Positions 1 to 12,538 of a stretch of DNA of 64,000 nucleotides are shown piece after piece. The position numbers and the translations under genes were made by a program. The notes below the pieces were generated by a model. The model was given only the letters and a program-made list of their open reading frames with translations. It was not told the DNA's origin and ran no database searches. This stretch comes from Microbacterium esteraromaticum (GTDB taxonomy: Bacteria; Actinomycetota; Actinomycetes; Actinomycetales; Microbacteriaceae): contig NZ_CP118100.1 in NCBI RefSeq assembly GCF_028747645.1, positions 1,364,001 through 1,428,000 on the forward strand, given 5' to 3'. The stretch's first letter is position 1, and each line of letters opens with the position of its first letter.

Positions 1-2303
1 CGGCGTGTGCTGTCGGCACGCGCGATGACGGCCCCGAGCGCGATGCACCAGAGCACGGTGGCGATGGCATATCGTTCCACGTGCTGAGCAGGGTCCAGGC
101 CGAGCAGCGCGAAGCGCACGGCGACGGTCACGAACAGAGCACCCAGCGCGAAGGCCCACGGGGTTCGACGTTCGAACCGATCGACGGCCGGTATCGCGAA
201 GGCCGCTGAGAGCAGCAGCATGGTCCACACCACCGCCTCGAGGAACCAGAACTGCCACTGCTCGTTCCACAGGCCGTCCGCGGGCACGGCGTTGTTCACG
301 AGCAGGGCGGTCGTCGGGTCGTACTTGCCACTGAGCAGTCCGACGGCGCCGATCCACAGCACGGCCGGAACAGCGATCTGCGCCACCGCGGTGAGCAGCC
401 GGCGCGGGCGGTCCCGTGCCGACGGTGAAAGTGCGAACCGGGCGAGGTTGTACCCGGCGACCACGAGCAGCAGATGAGCGCCGCCCTTGAGCGAGAAGCC
501 GTCGCCGAGGAACAGATCTGCGTGCGTGCCCACGACCAGGACGATCGCGATCGCGCGCAGAAGCACGGGCGTCTCAAGCGCGGCGATGGCGCGGCGGGGC
601 GTCGCCTCTCGCGCAGTGGGGCCGCCCTGGGCGGGGTCTGCCACGCGGGCAGCATCCGTCCCGCGTGCGCGGCCCGTCGCGCCGAGCGCGGCAAGCTCGG
701 TGCCTGATCGCGACGGCCAGTCGCGGGGGAGCGGACCGAGCAGATCCTCCAATCGTACGGCGGCCTCGACGTAGCTCAAGGAGTCGCCGCTGAGCCCGGC
801 GAAGCTGTCGTCGACCGTGGCATCCGCTCTGCCCGTGCACACGGCGAGGACGTCGCGCACGCGAGCGGGCGTGATCTCCGCCGCCGAGCGCGCCTCCGAC
901 GACGGCGCGGCGGCGCGCTCGGCGCGGTGGTGCGCGACGAGCGCAGCGTTGTCAGGCTTGCCCGATGAGGTCACCGGGAACGCGTCCACGACGTGCACGG
1001 TCACCGCCGTCGCGGGCAGACCGACACGCTGTGACACCTCGTCGCGCGCTCGGGTCGCGTCGCGACCGTGTCGGACGAAGACGAGCAACTCCTCGCCGTC
1101 GGCCGCAGCGCGCGACGGAATCCCGACGTCGTCGAGGTGGCTCTGTACAGCATCGAGATCCACGCGCAGCCCGAAGACCTTCACGAAGCGGTTCATCCGG
1201 CCGACGATCTCGACATAGCCGTCCGGTCGCCTTCGTGCGAGATCGCCGGTGCGCAGCTCGTGCACCGTCCGACCCAGCGCGAGGTCGGCAGGTTGTTCGG
1301 CGTAGCCGAGCATGACGTTCGGGCCGGAGTACACCAGTTCACCCGACTCGCCGTCGTGGGCGTCGATACGGAATGATCCGCCGGGGATCGGTCGGCCGAT
1401 CGAGCCCGCTGCCCGTTCGGCGTCCTCGGACGGCACGTACGACATCCGGGCCGTCGCCTCGGTCTGCCCGTACATGCTGAAGAACTCGAAGCCCTGCGCG
1501 CGTCCGGCCCGGGCGAGAGCGCGCACACGCTCGGCGGGCAGACGCCCGCCGGCCTGCGTCAGATAGCGGATGCTGCGGGGCAGCCTCTCGGTACCGCCGA
1601 CGGCGTCGATCAGCTCGAACGTGTAGGGCACGCCGGCGAGACCGGTGATGCTCGTCTGCGCTGCGCGTGGCCAGAATCGCTCGTCGGTGACGGAGAGGTC
1701 CGAGAGCACCAGGCTGCCTCCGGCGAGCAGGTGACTGTTGATGACCGACAGCCCGTAGCAGTAGTGCATCGGGAGGGTGGTGATCGCGCGGTCGTCGTGC
1801 TCGAGTCGCAGGTACTCGGCGATCGCGGCGGCGTTGGACAGCAGAGCGTTGGCCGAGATGCGGACGAGCTTCGGCGAGCCCGTGGAACCGGATGTGCTGG
1901 TGAGGAGCGCGAGATCTTCGTGCAGGGTGTGCGCGGTGCCCGGCCTGCGCTCGATGATCGTCCCGTCGCCGGTGAGGACGTCCGGGTCGAAACGCTCGAT
2001 GAGCGTCTGCCGCGTACGCACGGCCGATTCATCGTCGCCACCGGGGGCCAGCAGCACCGGATGGCCGCCGGCGAGAGCACCCAGGTACGCGGTGAGCGCG
2101 GACACTGTGTTCGCGCCCTTGACGAGCACGAGTCGTCGTGTCGTGCCGAGCGCTTCGCGTGCGGCGCCGACCAGGTTGGCGAGTTCTGCGTAGGTGAGAT
2201 CGCCGTCGTCCGCGCACACGGCGGTGGCCGTCGGGTGGCCGCGGAGCAGGTCGACGACGGTGGCGGGGGAGGCGGTGCTCACGGGTGTCGCTTCTTCTTG
2301 CAT
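1..2303 (-). CDS. Adenylation-carrier-membrane acyltransferase fusion (3' end outside window)
   Basis: The gene is open from ATG at 2303 to the window edge (about 767 codons) and runs off the left end. Residues 1-480 form an acyl/aminoacyl-AMP ligase: P-loop TSGSTGSPK near residue 137, YGQTEA, and a TGDLARRRPDGY hinge motif. A carrier domain follows with the phosphopantetheine serine in LSGDSLSYVEA near residue 508. After a basic linker, from about residue 570, come hydrophobic segments with HADLFLGDGF and LVVAGYNLARF, as in acyltransferase-3 (OafA/YrhL) membrane domains. I infer that it activates a carboxylic or amino acid, holds it as a thioester and passes it to an acceptor at the membrane. 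The substrate is unknown. A DtxR/IdeR-type iron box lies 10 bases upstream, so an iron-related role (for example siderophore acylation) is plausible. Poly-lysine synthetases have a related A-T-membrane layout and are an alternative comparison. Confidence 0.8.
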   Translation of the reverse strand, partial: MQEEATPVSTASPATVVDLLRGHPTATAVCADDGDLTYAELANLVGAAREALGTTRRLVLVKGANTVSALTAYLGALAGGHPVLLAPGGDDESAVRTRQTLIERFDPDVLTGDGTIIERRPGTAHTLHEDLALLTSTSGSTGSPKLVRISANALLSNAAAIAEYLRLEHDDRAITTLPMHYCYGLSVINSHLLAGGSLVLSDLSVTDERFWPRAAQTSITGLAGVPYTFELIDAVGGTERLPRSIRYLTQAGGRLPAERVRALARAGRAQGFEFFSMYGQTEATARMSYVPSEDAERAAGSIGRPIPGGSFRIDAHDGESGELVYSGPNVMLGYAEQPADLALGRTVHELRTGDLARRRPDGYVEIVGRMNRFVKVFGLRVDLDAVQSHLDDVGIPSRAAADGEELLVFVRHGRDATRARDEVSQRVGLPATAVTVHVVDAFPVTSSGKPDNAALVAHHRAERAAAPSSEARSAAEITPARVRDVLAVCTGRADATVDDSFAGLSGDSLSYVEAAVRLEDLLGPLPRDWPSRSGTELAALGATGRARGTDAARVADPAQGGPTAREATPRRAIAALETPVLLRAIAIVLVVGTHADLFLGDGFSLKGGAHLLLVVAGYNLARFALSPSARDRPRRLLTAVAQIAVPAVLWIGAVGLLSGKYDPTTALLVNNAVPADGLWNEQWQFWFLEAVVWTMLLLSAAFAIPAVDRFERRTPWAFALGALFVTVAVRFALLGLDPAQHVERYAIATVLWCIALGAVIARADSTR

Positions 2304-2312
2304 CGGGTGGGG

Positions 2313-2331
2313 CTAGGTGAGCCTAACCTAT
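2313..2331. promoter_or_regulatory. DtxR/IdeR-type iron box
   Basis: On the minus strand this 19-mer reads ATAGGTTAGGCTCACCTAG. It differs at three positions from the DtxR/IdeR consensus TTAGGTTAGGCTAACCTAA. It lies 10 bases before the start of the adenylation-acyltransferase gene and 140 bases before the divergent MFS gene, inside the only intergenic space between them. Iron-loaded DtxR/IdeR would be expected to repress the leftward gene. Whether it also controls the rightward MFS gene cannot be told from position alone. Confidence 0.85.
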
Positions 2332-2471
2332 CCTGGCCTTCAGGTAAATTTCGGTCGGCTCGACTACACTTCTGTGCGGCGCCTCCGCGCCTTCACCTGT
2401 GTATCTACCGGCCGTCGGCATCCCGGCGGAAATCGGCGGCACCCGACCCGCGTCCTCGACGCGCGAGAGCC

Positions 2472-3698
2472 ATGACACAGACATCTCCTACGACGTCACC
2501 GAGCCTGTTCGCGATGGCAGGCTGGCCGTACTTCCTCATCGCCTTCGTGGCCCGACTGCCTTTCGCGATGATGGTGGTCGGCGTGCTCACGATGGTGGTC
2601 ACCGCCCGCGGATCGCTGTCGCTCGGCGGCCTGTCGTCAGCGGCGGTCGGCGCGGGTACCGCGCTGATCGGTCCGTTCCTGGGCGCTGCGGCTGACCGGT
2701 ATGGGCAGCGACCGGTGCTGGTGGCAGCGGCCGTCGTCAACTCCGCCATGCTCGCGGTGTTCGCGCTGGTGGTCTACAGCCCCGCCACCGACGTCGCGGT
2801 GCTCGCCGCAGGCTTCGCGATCGGCGCGAGCGCCCCGCAGGTGTCGCCGATGTCGCGTTCGCGCCTGGTCACCATCATCGACGAGCGGATGCCCGAGGCG
2901 CGCCGCGCCCGCACCACCTCGGCGACGATGTCGTACGAGTCGGCGGCGGATGAGACGGTCTTCGTCTTCGGGCCGTTCCTCGTCGGCATCCTGGCCTCGT
3001 TCATCGCACCGTGGGCGCCGATCGTGCTCGCCGCAGTGCTGACGCTCGTGTTCGTGGGAGCGTTCGCCCTGCACCCGACCGGCCGGCATGTGTCGGCGTC
3101 ACGGACTCCGGGGGGAGCGGCGCCATCCGCCGTGTCGGAACTGTTCCACCCGGCACTGCTGACGGTCGTGGTCGGGATCTTCGGCGTCGGGCTGTTCTTC
3201 GGATCGACGCTGACGGCTTTGACCGCGTTCATGGCCGACCGCGGTGCACCCGAGCAGGCCGGCTTGCTCTATGGCGTGATGGGCATAGGCTCGGCCATCC
3301 TCGCCCTGGGGGTCGCGTGGCTACCGGCACGGTTCACCCTGGCCGCGAGATGGCTCGTCTTCGGTGGCATCCTGCTCGCCGGGTCGGCGCTGGTCGTCAC
3401 CGCGTCGAGCGTGGGCATGATGACGCTCGCGCTCGCGTTGCTGGGGATCGGCGTTGGGCCGACCCTGGTCACGCAGTACAGTCTCGGCGCCTCGCGCAGC
3501 CCTCTCGGACGCTCCGCGACTGTCATGACCATGCTTGGCTCGGGGGTCGTGGTCGGGCAGGCCCTGGCGTCGGCCGTGACGGGCGAGCTCGCTGAGTCCG
3601 TCGGCACACAGGCGGCGCTGATGATGCCGTTGGTGGCGTCGTCGATCGTCGTGGCGGCGGGTATCGCGAATCGCTTCATGACACCGATCCGACGCTGA
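2472..3698 (+). CDS. MFS transporter, probable exporter beside an iron box
   Basis: A 408-residue, roughly 12-helix major facilitator protein. The open frame continues upstream without a stop, but ATG at 2472 (MTQTSPTTSP) directly precedes the first hydrophobic helix, and the upstream extension would run antisense through the neighbouring gene. The loop after helix 2 has the MFS motif A variant AADRYGQRP near residues 75-85. The protein diverges from the iron-box-controlled acyltransferase fusion. By analogy with MFS siderophore exporters such as EntS it may export a product of that gene, but nothing in the sequence fixes substrate or direction. It ends 47 bases before otsA. Confidence 0.8.
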   Translation: MTQTSPTTSPSLFAMAGWPYFLIAFVARLPFAMMVVGVLTMVVTARGSLSLGGLSSAAVGAGTALIGPFLGAAADRYGQRPVLVAAAVVNSAMLAVFALVVYSPATDVAVLAAGFAIGASAPQVSPMSRSRLVTIIDERMPEARRARTTSATMSYESAADETVFVFGPFLVGILASFIAPWAPIVLAAVLTLVFVGAFALHPTGRHVSASRTPGGAAPSAVSELFHPALLTVVVGIFGVGLFFGSTLTALTAFMADRGAPEQAGLLYGVMGIGSAILALGVAWLPARFTLAARWLVFGGILLAGSALVVTASSVGMMTLALALLGIGVGPTLVTQYSLGASRSPLGRSATVMTMLGSGVVVGQALASAVTGELAESVGTQAALMMPLVASSIVVAAGIANRFMTPIRR

Positions 3699-3745
3699 TC
3701 GGCGGCACTGGGTAGCCTGGAGGCTCCGAGCAGAGGAGTCGCCCA

Positions 3746-5163
<1,418 letters not shown>

Positions 5164-5167
<4 letters not shown>

Positions 5168-5961
5168 CGCGCACCTGGGACCCTGCTTCGACCGACCCGG
5201 ACGTCGTCGCGATCGCGCGCACCCCGCGGCTGCTGGTCGCTCTGGACTTCGACGGCACGGCATCCGAGCTCGTGCACGAACCGATGTCGGCGCGCGCCGT
5301 TCCCGAGGTATCGGATGCCATCGCGCGCCTGACGGCACTGCCGCACACCACGGTGGCGTTCGTCTCGGGCCGAAGCCTCGCGCACCTGCGCGAGATCGCC
5401 GAACACCTCGACGACTCGCCGGTCGTGCTCGCCGGATCCCACGGCGCGCAGTACTGGTACCCCGGCGAGGGTGAGCAGGACATCGTGCCGACCGCCGACG
5501 AGACCGCGTTGCGCGACGCGCTGCTCGACGAGCTCGCGCCGCTGATGGCTCAACACGCAGGAGTCGCGCTGGAGACCAAGACCTTCGGCATCGGCATCCA
5601 CGGGCGTCCCGCCGAGCCCGCCGTCGAGCGTGCGGCGTTCGCACAGGCGGACGAGGTGCTCGCACGTCGCGCGCCGCACTGGCGACGCCGCACCGGCGAT
5701 CGGATCCTCGAGTTCTCGTCGCGCGACGAGGGGAAGGACGCCGCCATCGGCGTGCTGCGCGCGCACACCGGTGCGACGGGGGTGCTGTTCGCCGGTGACG
5801 ACGTCACCGACGAGGATGCGCTGCAGGTGCTGCAGACGGGTGATCTGGGCGTTCGGGTCGGCGCCGGACCGAGCGCAGCAACCCTTCGGGTGGAGTCTCC
5901 GCAGCAGATTGCGGAGCTTCTTCGCGTCATCGCGACCGAGCGGGGCGCCAGTCGGGAATAG
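5164..5961 (+). CDS. otsB: Trehalose-6-phosphate phosphatase
   Basis: A 265-residue HAD-superfamily phosphatase that dephosphorylates trehalose-6-phosphate made by OtsA. HAD motif I is ALDFDGTASE (residues 24-33, nucleophile Asp in DFDGT), motif II includes FVSGRSL, and motifs III/IV include the lysine in EGKDAAI and the acidic pair in GDDVTDEDAL near residue 215. It overlaps otsA by four bases (ATGA). Trehalose made by this pair usually serves as compatible solute or carbon store in actinobacteria. It ends 9 bases before ilvD, and the last bases of otsB hold a possible -10 element for ilvD. Confidence 0.96.
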
Positions 5962-5964
5962 ACT
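5959..5964 (+). promoter_or_regulatory. Possible -10 element for a leaderless ilvD transcript
   Basis: TAGACT ends six bases before the ilvD ATG at 5971, the spacing expected when transcription starts at or next to the start codon. There is no purine-rich ribosome site in this gap. No convincing -35 was identified, which is common in actinobacterial promoters, so this is only a candidate. Confidence 0.35.
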
Positions 5965-5970
5965 GCCGTC

Positions 5971-7704
5971 ATGGCCACCCCCGAAGCTCACACCGGCGCG
6001 CCCGGCGCCACCTCTGACATCGACATCAAGCCCCGCAGCCGCGTCGTGACCGACGGCATCGAGGCGACCACCTCGCGAGGCATGCTCCGTGCCGTCGGCA
6101 TGGGCGACGCCGACTGGGACAAGCCCCAGATCGGCATCGCCTCCAGCTGGAACGAGATCACCCCCTGCAACCTGAGCCTGGACCGGCTCGCGCAGGGCGC
6201 CAAAGAAGGCGTGCACTCCGGTGGCGGTTACCCGCTGCAGTTCGGCACCATCTCGGTATCGGACGGCATCTCAATGGGGCACGAGGGCATGCACTTCTCG
6301 CTCGTCTCGCGCGAAGTCATCGCCGACTCCGTCGAGACGGTGATGATGGCCGAGCGCCTCGACGGCAGCGTGCTGCTCGCCGGCTGCGACAAGTCCATCC
6401 CCGGCATGCTCATGGCCAGCGCCCGCCTCGGCCTGTCGAGCGTCTTCCTGTACGCCGGGTCGATCGCACCCGGCTGGGTCAAGCTCTCGGACGGCACCGA
6501 GAAAGAGATCACGATCATCGATTCGTTTGAGGGCGTCGGTGCCTGTCGAGCGGGTCGCATGACCGAAGAGGACCTCAAGCGCATCGAATGCGCCTTCGCG
6601 CCCGGCGAAGGCGCCTGCGGCGGCATGTACACGGCCAACACGATGGCATCCGTCGCCGAGGCACTCGGACTGAGCCTGCCGGGCTCGGCGGCGCCGCCCT
6701 CGGCCGACCGCCGCCGCGACTACTTCGCGCACCGCTCGGGTGAGGCCGTCGTCGAACTGCTGCGCCAGGGCATCACCACCAAGGACATCCTCACCAAGGA
6801 GTCGTTCGAGAACGCCGTCGCCCTGGCGATGGCACTGGGCGGATCGACCAACGTCGTGCTGCACCTTCTGGCGATCGCCCGCGAGGCGGGCGTCGACCTG
6901 ACCCTGCACGACTTCAACCGCATCGGTGACAAGACGCCGCACATCGCCGACATGAAGCCCTTCGGCAAGTACGTCATGAACGACGTCGACCGTCACGGTG
7001 GCATCCCCGTCGTGATGAAGGCCATGCTCGACGAGGGCCTCATCCACGGCGACGCACTGACCGTCACCGGCAAGACGGTCGCCGAGAACCTGCGCGACCT
7101 GAACCCCGACCCCGTCGACGGTGACGTCATCCACACGTTCGACAACCCGATCCACGCCTCGGGTGGCATCACGATCCTGCACGGCTCGATGGCTCCCGAG
7201 GGTGCCGTGGTGAAGTCGGCCGGCTTCGACGCCGACGTGTTCGAGGGGCCCGCCCGCGTGTTCGAGCGCGAGCGCGCGGCCATGGACGCGCTGGCCGCGG
7301 GCGAGATCAGCGCCGGTGACGTGGTGGTCATCCGCTACGAGGGACCCAAGGGCGGGCCGGGTATGCGCGAGATGCTCGCCATCACCGGAGCCATCAAGGG
7401 CGCGGGCCTCGGAAAAGATGTACTACTCTTGACGGACGGACGATTCTCAGGCGGCACAACCGGCCTGTGCATCGGCCACATAGCACCCGAAGCGGTGGAC
7501 GCTGGTCCCATCGCCTTCGTGCGCGATGGTGATCTGATACGGGTCGATATCGCGGCTCGCTCCCTCGAGCTACTCGTCGAGGAGGACGAGTTGAGCTCCC
7601 GCCGCTCTGGCTGGGAGCCCCTACCCCCGCGCTATACCCGTGGCGTCCTCGCCAAGTACTCCCGTCTCGTGCGCTCCGCAGCGGAGGGCGCGACGACCGG
7701 TTGA
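5971..7704 (+). CDS. ilvD: Dihydroxy-acid dehydratase
   Basis: A 577-residue iron-sulfur dehydratase converting 2,3-dihydroxy-isovalerate and -methylvalerate to the 2-keto acids of valine and isoleucine synthesis. Family motifs include [13 protein letters not shown] near residue 137, [12 protein letters not shown] near 215 and the C-terminal [14 protein letters not shown]. It is first in a row with ilvB, ilvN and ilvC. Oddity: from about 7405 to the stop the codon choice changes abruptly, with AAA, GTA, CTA, TTG, TCA and ATA that are nearly absent upstream. The protein motifs continue unbroken, so this looks like a recombined 3' segment, not damage. Confidence 0.97.
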   Translation: MATPEAHTGAPGATSDIDIKPRSRVVTDGIEATTSRGMLRAVGMGDADWDKPQIGIASSWNEITPCNLSLDRLAQGAKEGVHSGGGYPLQFGTISVSDGISMGHEGMHFSLVSREVIADSVETVMMAERLDGSVLLAGCDKSIPGMLMASARLGLSSVFLYAGSIAPGWVKLSDGTEKEITIIDSFEGVGACRAGRMTEEDLKRIECAFAPGEGACGGMYTANTMASVAEALGLSLPGSAAPPSADRRRDYFAHRSGEAVVELLRQGITTKDILTKESFENAVALAMALGGSTNVVLHLLAIAREAGVDLTLHDFNRIGDKTPHIADMKPFGKYVMNDVDRHGGIPVVMKAMLDEGLIHGDALTVTGKTVAENLRDLNPDPVDGDVIHTFDNPIHASGGITILHGSMAPEGAVVKSAGFDADVFEGPARVFERERAAMDALAAGEISAGDVVVIRYEGPKGGPGMREMLAITGAIKGAGLGKDVLLLTDGRFSGGTTGLCIGHIAPEAVDAGPIAFVRDGDLIRVDIAARSLELLVEEDELSSRRSGWEPLPPRYTRGVLAKYSRLVRSAAEGATTG

Positions 7705-7763
7705 CCCTGCGACGAGTTCAGGGACGCAACCGCTCTTCGGGTATATCGATCACAAGGAATGAC

Positions 7764-9566
7764 ATGACTGCTGATTCCGCTCCGGCCGTGCCCCGGCCAC
7801 CCGCACGCGCTGCCTCGGCGCCCGAGATCTCCGGTGCTGAGGCGGTTGTCCGCTCGCTCGAGAAGCTCGGCGTGACCGACGTGTTCGGCATTCCCGGCGG
7901 CGCCATCATGCCGGTCTACGACCCGCTGATGGACGCCTCGGGCCTGCGGCACGTGCTGGTGCGCCACGAGCAGGGTGCCGGACACGCCGCCGAGGGGTAC
8001 GCCGCGGCCACCGGCAAGGTGGGCGTGTGCATCGCGACATCGGGCCCCGGCGCGACGAACCTCGTCACGGCGATCGCCGACGCCTACATGGACTCGGTGC
8101 CGCTGGTCGCGATCACCGGCCAGGTGTTCTCGACGCTGATGGGAACCGACGCCTTCCAGGAAGCCGACATCGTGGGGATCACGATGCCCGTCACGAAGCA
8201 CTCGTTCCTGGTGCGGCGTGCCGAGGACATCCCCGGTGCGATCGCGGCGGCGTTCGAGATCGCCTCGACGGGCCGTCCTGGTCCGGTGCTGGTCGACATC
8301 ACGAAGGACGCTCAGCAGACGGTCGCGCCCTTCATCTGGCCACCCAAGATCGATCTGCCCGGCTACCGCCCGGTCACCAAGGCGCACGGCAAGCAGATCC
8401 AGGCCGCGGCCCGGCTGCTCGCCGACGCGAAGAAGCCGGTGCTGTACGTCGGCGGCGGTGTGATCCGCGGTGGCGCCGCAGCCGAGCTGCGTGTGCTCGC
8501 CGAGTCGACGGGGGCCCCCGTGGTCACCACGCTGATGGCGCGGGGTGCTTTCCCCGACTCGCACCCGCAGCACCTGGGCATGCCCGGCATGCATGGCACG
8601 GTTCCTGCCGTGCTGGCGCTGCAGGAGTCCGATCTGATCGTGTCGCTCGGTGCCCGCTTCGACGACCGCGTCACCGGCAAGGCGTCGCTGTTCGCGCCGA
8701 ATGCCCAGGTCGTGCACGTCGACATCGACCCGGCCGAGATCTCGAAGATCCGCACGGCGGATGTGCCCATCGTCGGCGACGTGCGTGACGTGCTGGTCGA
8801 CCTCGACACCGCTTTCCGCGGTGCGATCTCGGGCAGCCGTCCCGACACCGAGGAGTGGTGGTCGTATCTCGATGGGCTGAAGGCTGAGTTCCCCCTCGGC
8901 TACGCGTCGACGGATGATGGTCTGCTGGCGCCTCAGCACGTGATCCAGCGCATCGGCGAGCTGACCGGGCCGGACGCGATCTACGCGGCGGGCGTCGGCC
9001 AGCACCAGATGTGGGCGGCGCAGTTCATCAAGTACGAGCGCCCGAACTCGTGGCTCAACTCGGGCGGCGCGGGCACGATGGGCTACTCGGTGCCGGCCGC
9101 CATGGGGGCAAAGGTCGCCGAGCCGGATCGTGTCGTGTGGGCGATCGACGGCGACGGGTGTTTCCAGATGACCAACCAGGAGCTGGCGACCTGCGTCATC
9201 AACAACATTCCGATCAAGGTCGCGATCATCAACAACTCGTCCCTGGGCATGGTGCGGCAGTGGCAGACGCTGTTCTACGACGGTCGGCACTCGAACACCG
9301 ACCTGAACACCGGCCACGGCACGGTGCGCATCCCCGACTTCGTCAAGCTCGCCGAGGCGTACGGCTGCCTCGCGTTGCGCGTTGAGAAGGAGGAAGACGT
9401 GGATGCCGCCATCCAGACCGCACTGGAGACCAACGACCGCCCCGTCGTCATCGACTTCGTGGTGAGCGCCGACGCCATGGTCTGGCCGATGGTGCCGCAG
9501 GGCGTCAGCAACAGCTACGTGCAGTACGCCCGTGATCACGCCCCCGCCTTCGATGAGGAGATCTGA
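7764..9566 (+). CDS. ilvB: Acetolactate synthase large subunit
   Basis: A 600-residue thiamine-diphosphate enzyme that condenses pyruvate with pyruvate or 2-ketobutyrate. The catalytic Glu lies in [15 protein letters not shown] near residue 63. The ThDP/Mg motif starts at [14 protein letters not shown] near 460 and ends at IINNS. I chose ATG at 7764 because AAGGA lies 6-10 bases upstream. A longer in-frame TTG at 7701 overlaps the ilvD stop but would add 21 residues unlike the family. The 59-base gap from ilvD shows no leader peptide. ilvN follows after three bases. Confidence 0.96.
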   Translation: MTADSAPAVPRPPARAASAPEISGAEAVVRSLEKLGVTDVFGIPGGAIMPVYDPLMDASGLRHVLVRHEQGAGHAAEGYAAATGKVGVCIATSGPGATNLVTAIADAYMDSVPLVAITGQVFSTLMGTDAFQEADIVGITMPVTKHSFLVRRAEDIPGAIAAAFEIASTGRPGPVLVDITKDAQQTVAPFIWPPKIDLPGYRPVTKAHGKQIQAAARLLADAKKPVLYVGGGVIRGGAAAELRVLAESTGAPVVTTLMARGAFPDSHPQHLGMPGMHGTVPAVLALQESDLIVSLGARFDDRVTGKASLFAPNAQVVHVDIDPAEISKIRTADVPIVGDVRDVLVDLDTAFRGAISGSRPDTEEWWSYLDGLKAEFPLGYASTDDGLLAPQHVIQRIGELTGPDAIYAAGVGQHQMWAAQFIKYERPNSWLNSGGAGTMGYSVPAAMGAKVAEPDRVVWAIDGDGCFQMTNQELATCVINNIPIKVAIINNSSLGMVRQWQTLFYDGRHSNTDLNTGHGTVRIPDFVKLAEAYGCLALRVEKEEDVDAAIQTALETNDRPVVIDFVVSADAMVWPMVPQGVSNSYVQYARDHAPAFDEEI

Positions 9567-9569
9567 GCC

Positions 9570-11176
<1,607 letters not shown>

Positions 11177-11187
11177 TCCTTCAACCA

Positions 11188-11221
11188 CAGAAATGGGCAC
11201 CCCGCGGGGTGCCCATTTCTG
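11188..11221 (+). terminator. Terminator of the ilv operon
   Basis: Perfect 15-bp arms (CAGAAATGGGCACCC and its complement) enclose a CGCG loop, 12 bases after ilvC. The right arm is followed by TCTCTCC, not a clean U-run. It separates the ilv genes from the fucosidase locus. Confidence 0.85.
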
Positions 11222-11227
11222 TCTCTC

Positions 11228-11256
11228 CTGGCATAGACATCGGATGTCTGTGCCAG
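11228..11256. promoter_or_regulatory. 29-bp palindrome, candidate operator of the fucosidase gene
   Basis: The two 14-base arms CTGGCATAGACATC and GATGTCTGTGCCAG flank one central base and differ at one symmetric position. The element ends 9 bases before the ATG of the GH29 gene at 11266. It lies after the ilv terminator, so it is more likely a repressor site than a second terminator. The ROK repressor at 12539-13693 is the obvious candidate partner. The core ATCGGATGT also occurs once at about 13763-13771, upstream of the sugar importer. Confidence 0.5.
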
Positions 11257-11265
11257 ACTGGAGGC

Positions 11266-12531
11266 ATGCGACAGCAATGGTTCGATGACGCCCGGTTCGG
11301 CTTGTTCGTGCACTTCGGCATCTACAGCGTGGCAGCGCGCCACGAATGGGTCCAGAACTACGAGCGGATCACCGACGCCGACTACCGGCCGTACTTCGAC
11401 CACTTCGATCCCGATCGATTCGATGCTGCGCAGATCGCCCGCACCGCCAAAGAGGCCGGCATGGGCTATGTGGTGCTCACCACGAAGCACCACGACGGCT
11501 TCTGCCTGTGGGGCTCGAAGCTCACCGACTTCACATCGGTCGACGCGTGTGGACGTGATCTGGTGCGCGAGTACGTCGACGCACTACGCGCCGAGGGACT
11601 CAAGGTGGGGCTTTATCACTCGTTGATCGACTGGCATCACCCCGACTTCACGGTGGACTGGGTGCATCCCCGCCGCGATGACCCGAACGCCGGCGAGCTC
11701 AACGCGGGCCGCGACATGGCCCGGTATCGCGCGTACCTGCACGGGCAGGTGCGGGAGCTGCTGACCGAGTATGGGCAGATCGACTACCTGTTCTTCGACT
11801 TCACCTACCCGGAGCACAAGGATGGCTGGGCGGGCAAGGGGCCTGAGGACTGGGCGTCGTCCGAACTGCTGGCGATGTGCCGAGAGCTGCAGCCGGACAT
11901 GCTGGTGAATGACCGGTTGGGCATCCCGGCCGACTTCGTCACTCCCGAGCAGTACCAGCCGACGGCTCCGCTGACCGTGGGTGGTGTGCCGCAGGTCTGG
12001 GAGGCCTGCCAGACGCTTAACGGATCGTGGGGCTACCACCGCGACAACATGGACCAGAAGTCGCCGACGCTGCTGGTTCAGATGCTCGCCGATTCGGTGT
12101 CGATGGACGGCAACATGCTGCTGAACATCGGTCCGGACGGACGCGGTGCCATCGCGCCGCGCGACGCGCGCACGCTCGACGAGATCGGGCAGTGGATGCT
12201 GCTGCATCGTGACGCCATCGTCGGTGCCGGGCACGCCGACTTCACGCCCCCTCGTGAGGGTGTGTACACCCGGCGTGGCGACCGGTTGTACCTGCATCTC
12301 TTCAGCTGGCCGCTCGGCTTCGTGCACCTGCCCGACCTCGGGGACAAGGTTTCGTTCGCGCGTCTGCTCAACGATGGTTCGTGGTTGAAGACAACCGTCT
12401 CCGATCCGGAGCAGCAGGCGTCGCATATGACGCCCGCGGGTGAGGCGGCGGGCACTCTCACCGTGCACCTTCCGGTACGGCGCCCCGACGTGCTGATGCC
12501 CGTGATTGAGCTCACCCTGAAAGGGCTCTGA
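11266..12531 (+). CDS. GH29 alpha-L-fucosidase (short form)
   Basis: A 421-residue glycoside hydrolase of family GH29. The N-terminus WFDDARFGLFVHFGIYSV and the segment VVLTTKHHDGFCLWGSKLTDF are family hallmarks. The probable nucleophile is the Asp in YLFFDFTYPE near residue 188. MLLNIGPDGRGAI near 285 closes the barrel, and a small C-terminal beta domain follows. No signal peptide is visible, so it should act on imported fucosides in the cytoplasm. ATG 11266 has only a close GGAG, but longer starts would read through the palindrome and terminator. It is convergent with the ROK repressor and separated from it by 7 bases. Confidence 0.9.
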   Translation: MRQQWFDDARFGLFVHFGIYSVAARHEWVQNYERITDADYRPYFDHFDPDRFDAAQIARTAKEAGMGYVVLTTKHHDGFCLWGSKLTDFTSVDACGRDLVREYVDALRAEGLKVGLYHSLIDWHHPDFTVDWVHPRRDDPNAGELNAGRDMARYRAYLHGQVRELLTEYGQIDYLFFDFTYPEHKDGWAGKGPEDWASSELLAMCRELQPDMLVNDRLGIPADFVTPEQYQPTAPLTVGGVPQVWEACQTLNGSWGYHRDNMDQKSPTLLVQMLADSVSMDGNMLLNIGPDGRGAIAPRDARTLDEIGQWMLLHRDAIVGAGHADFTPPREGVYTRRGDRLYLHLFSWPLGFVHLPDLGDKVSFARLLNDGSWLKTTVSDPEQQASHMTPAGEAAGTLTVHLPVRRPDVLMPVIELTLKGL

Positions 12532-12538
12532 GCGCCGC

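Noticed and set aside
1731..2471. N-terminal extension of the MFS gene at 2472
   Set aside because: It would lie antisense to the fusion enzyme and across the iron box; MFS homology begins after ATG 2472.
7701..7763. TTG start overlapping the ilvD stop as the start of ilvB
   Set aside because: The extra 21 residues do not fit the family and ATG 7764 has a good ribosome site.
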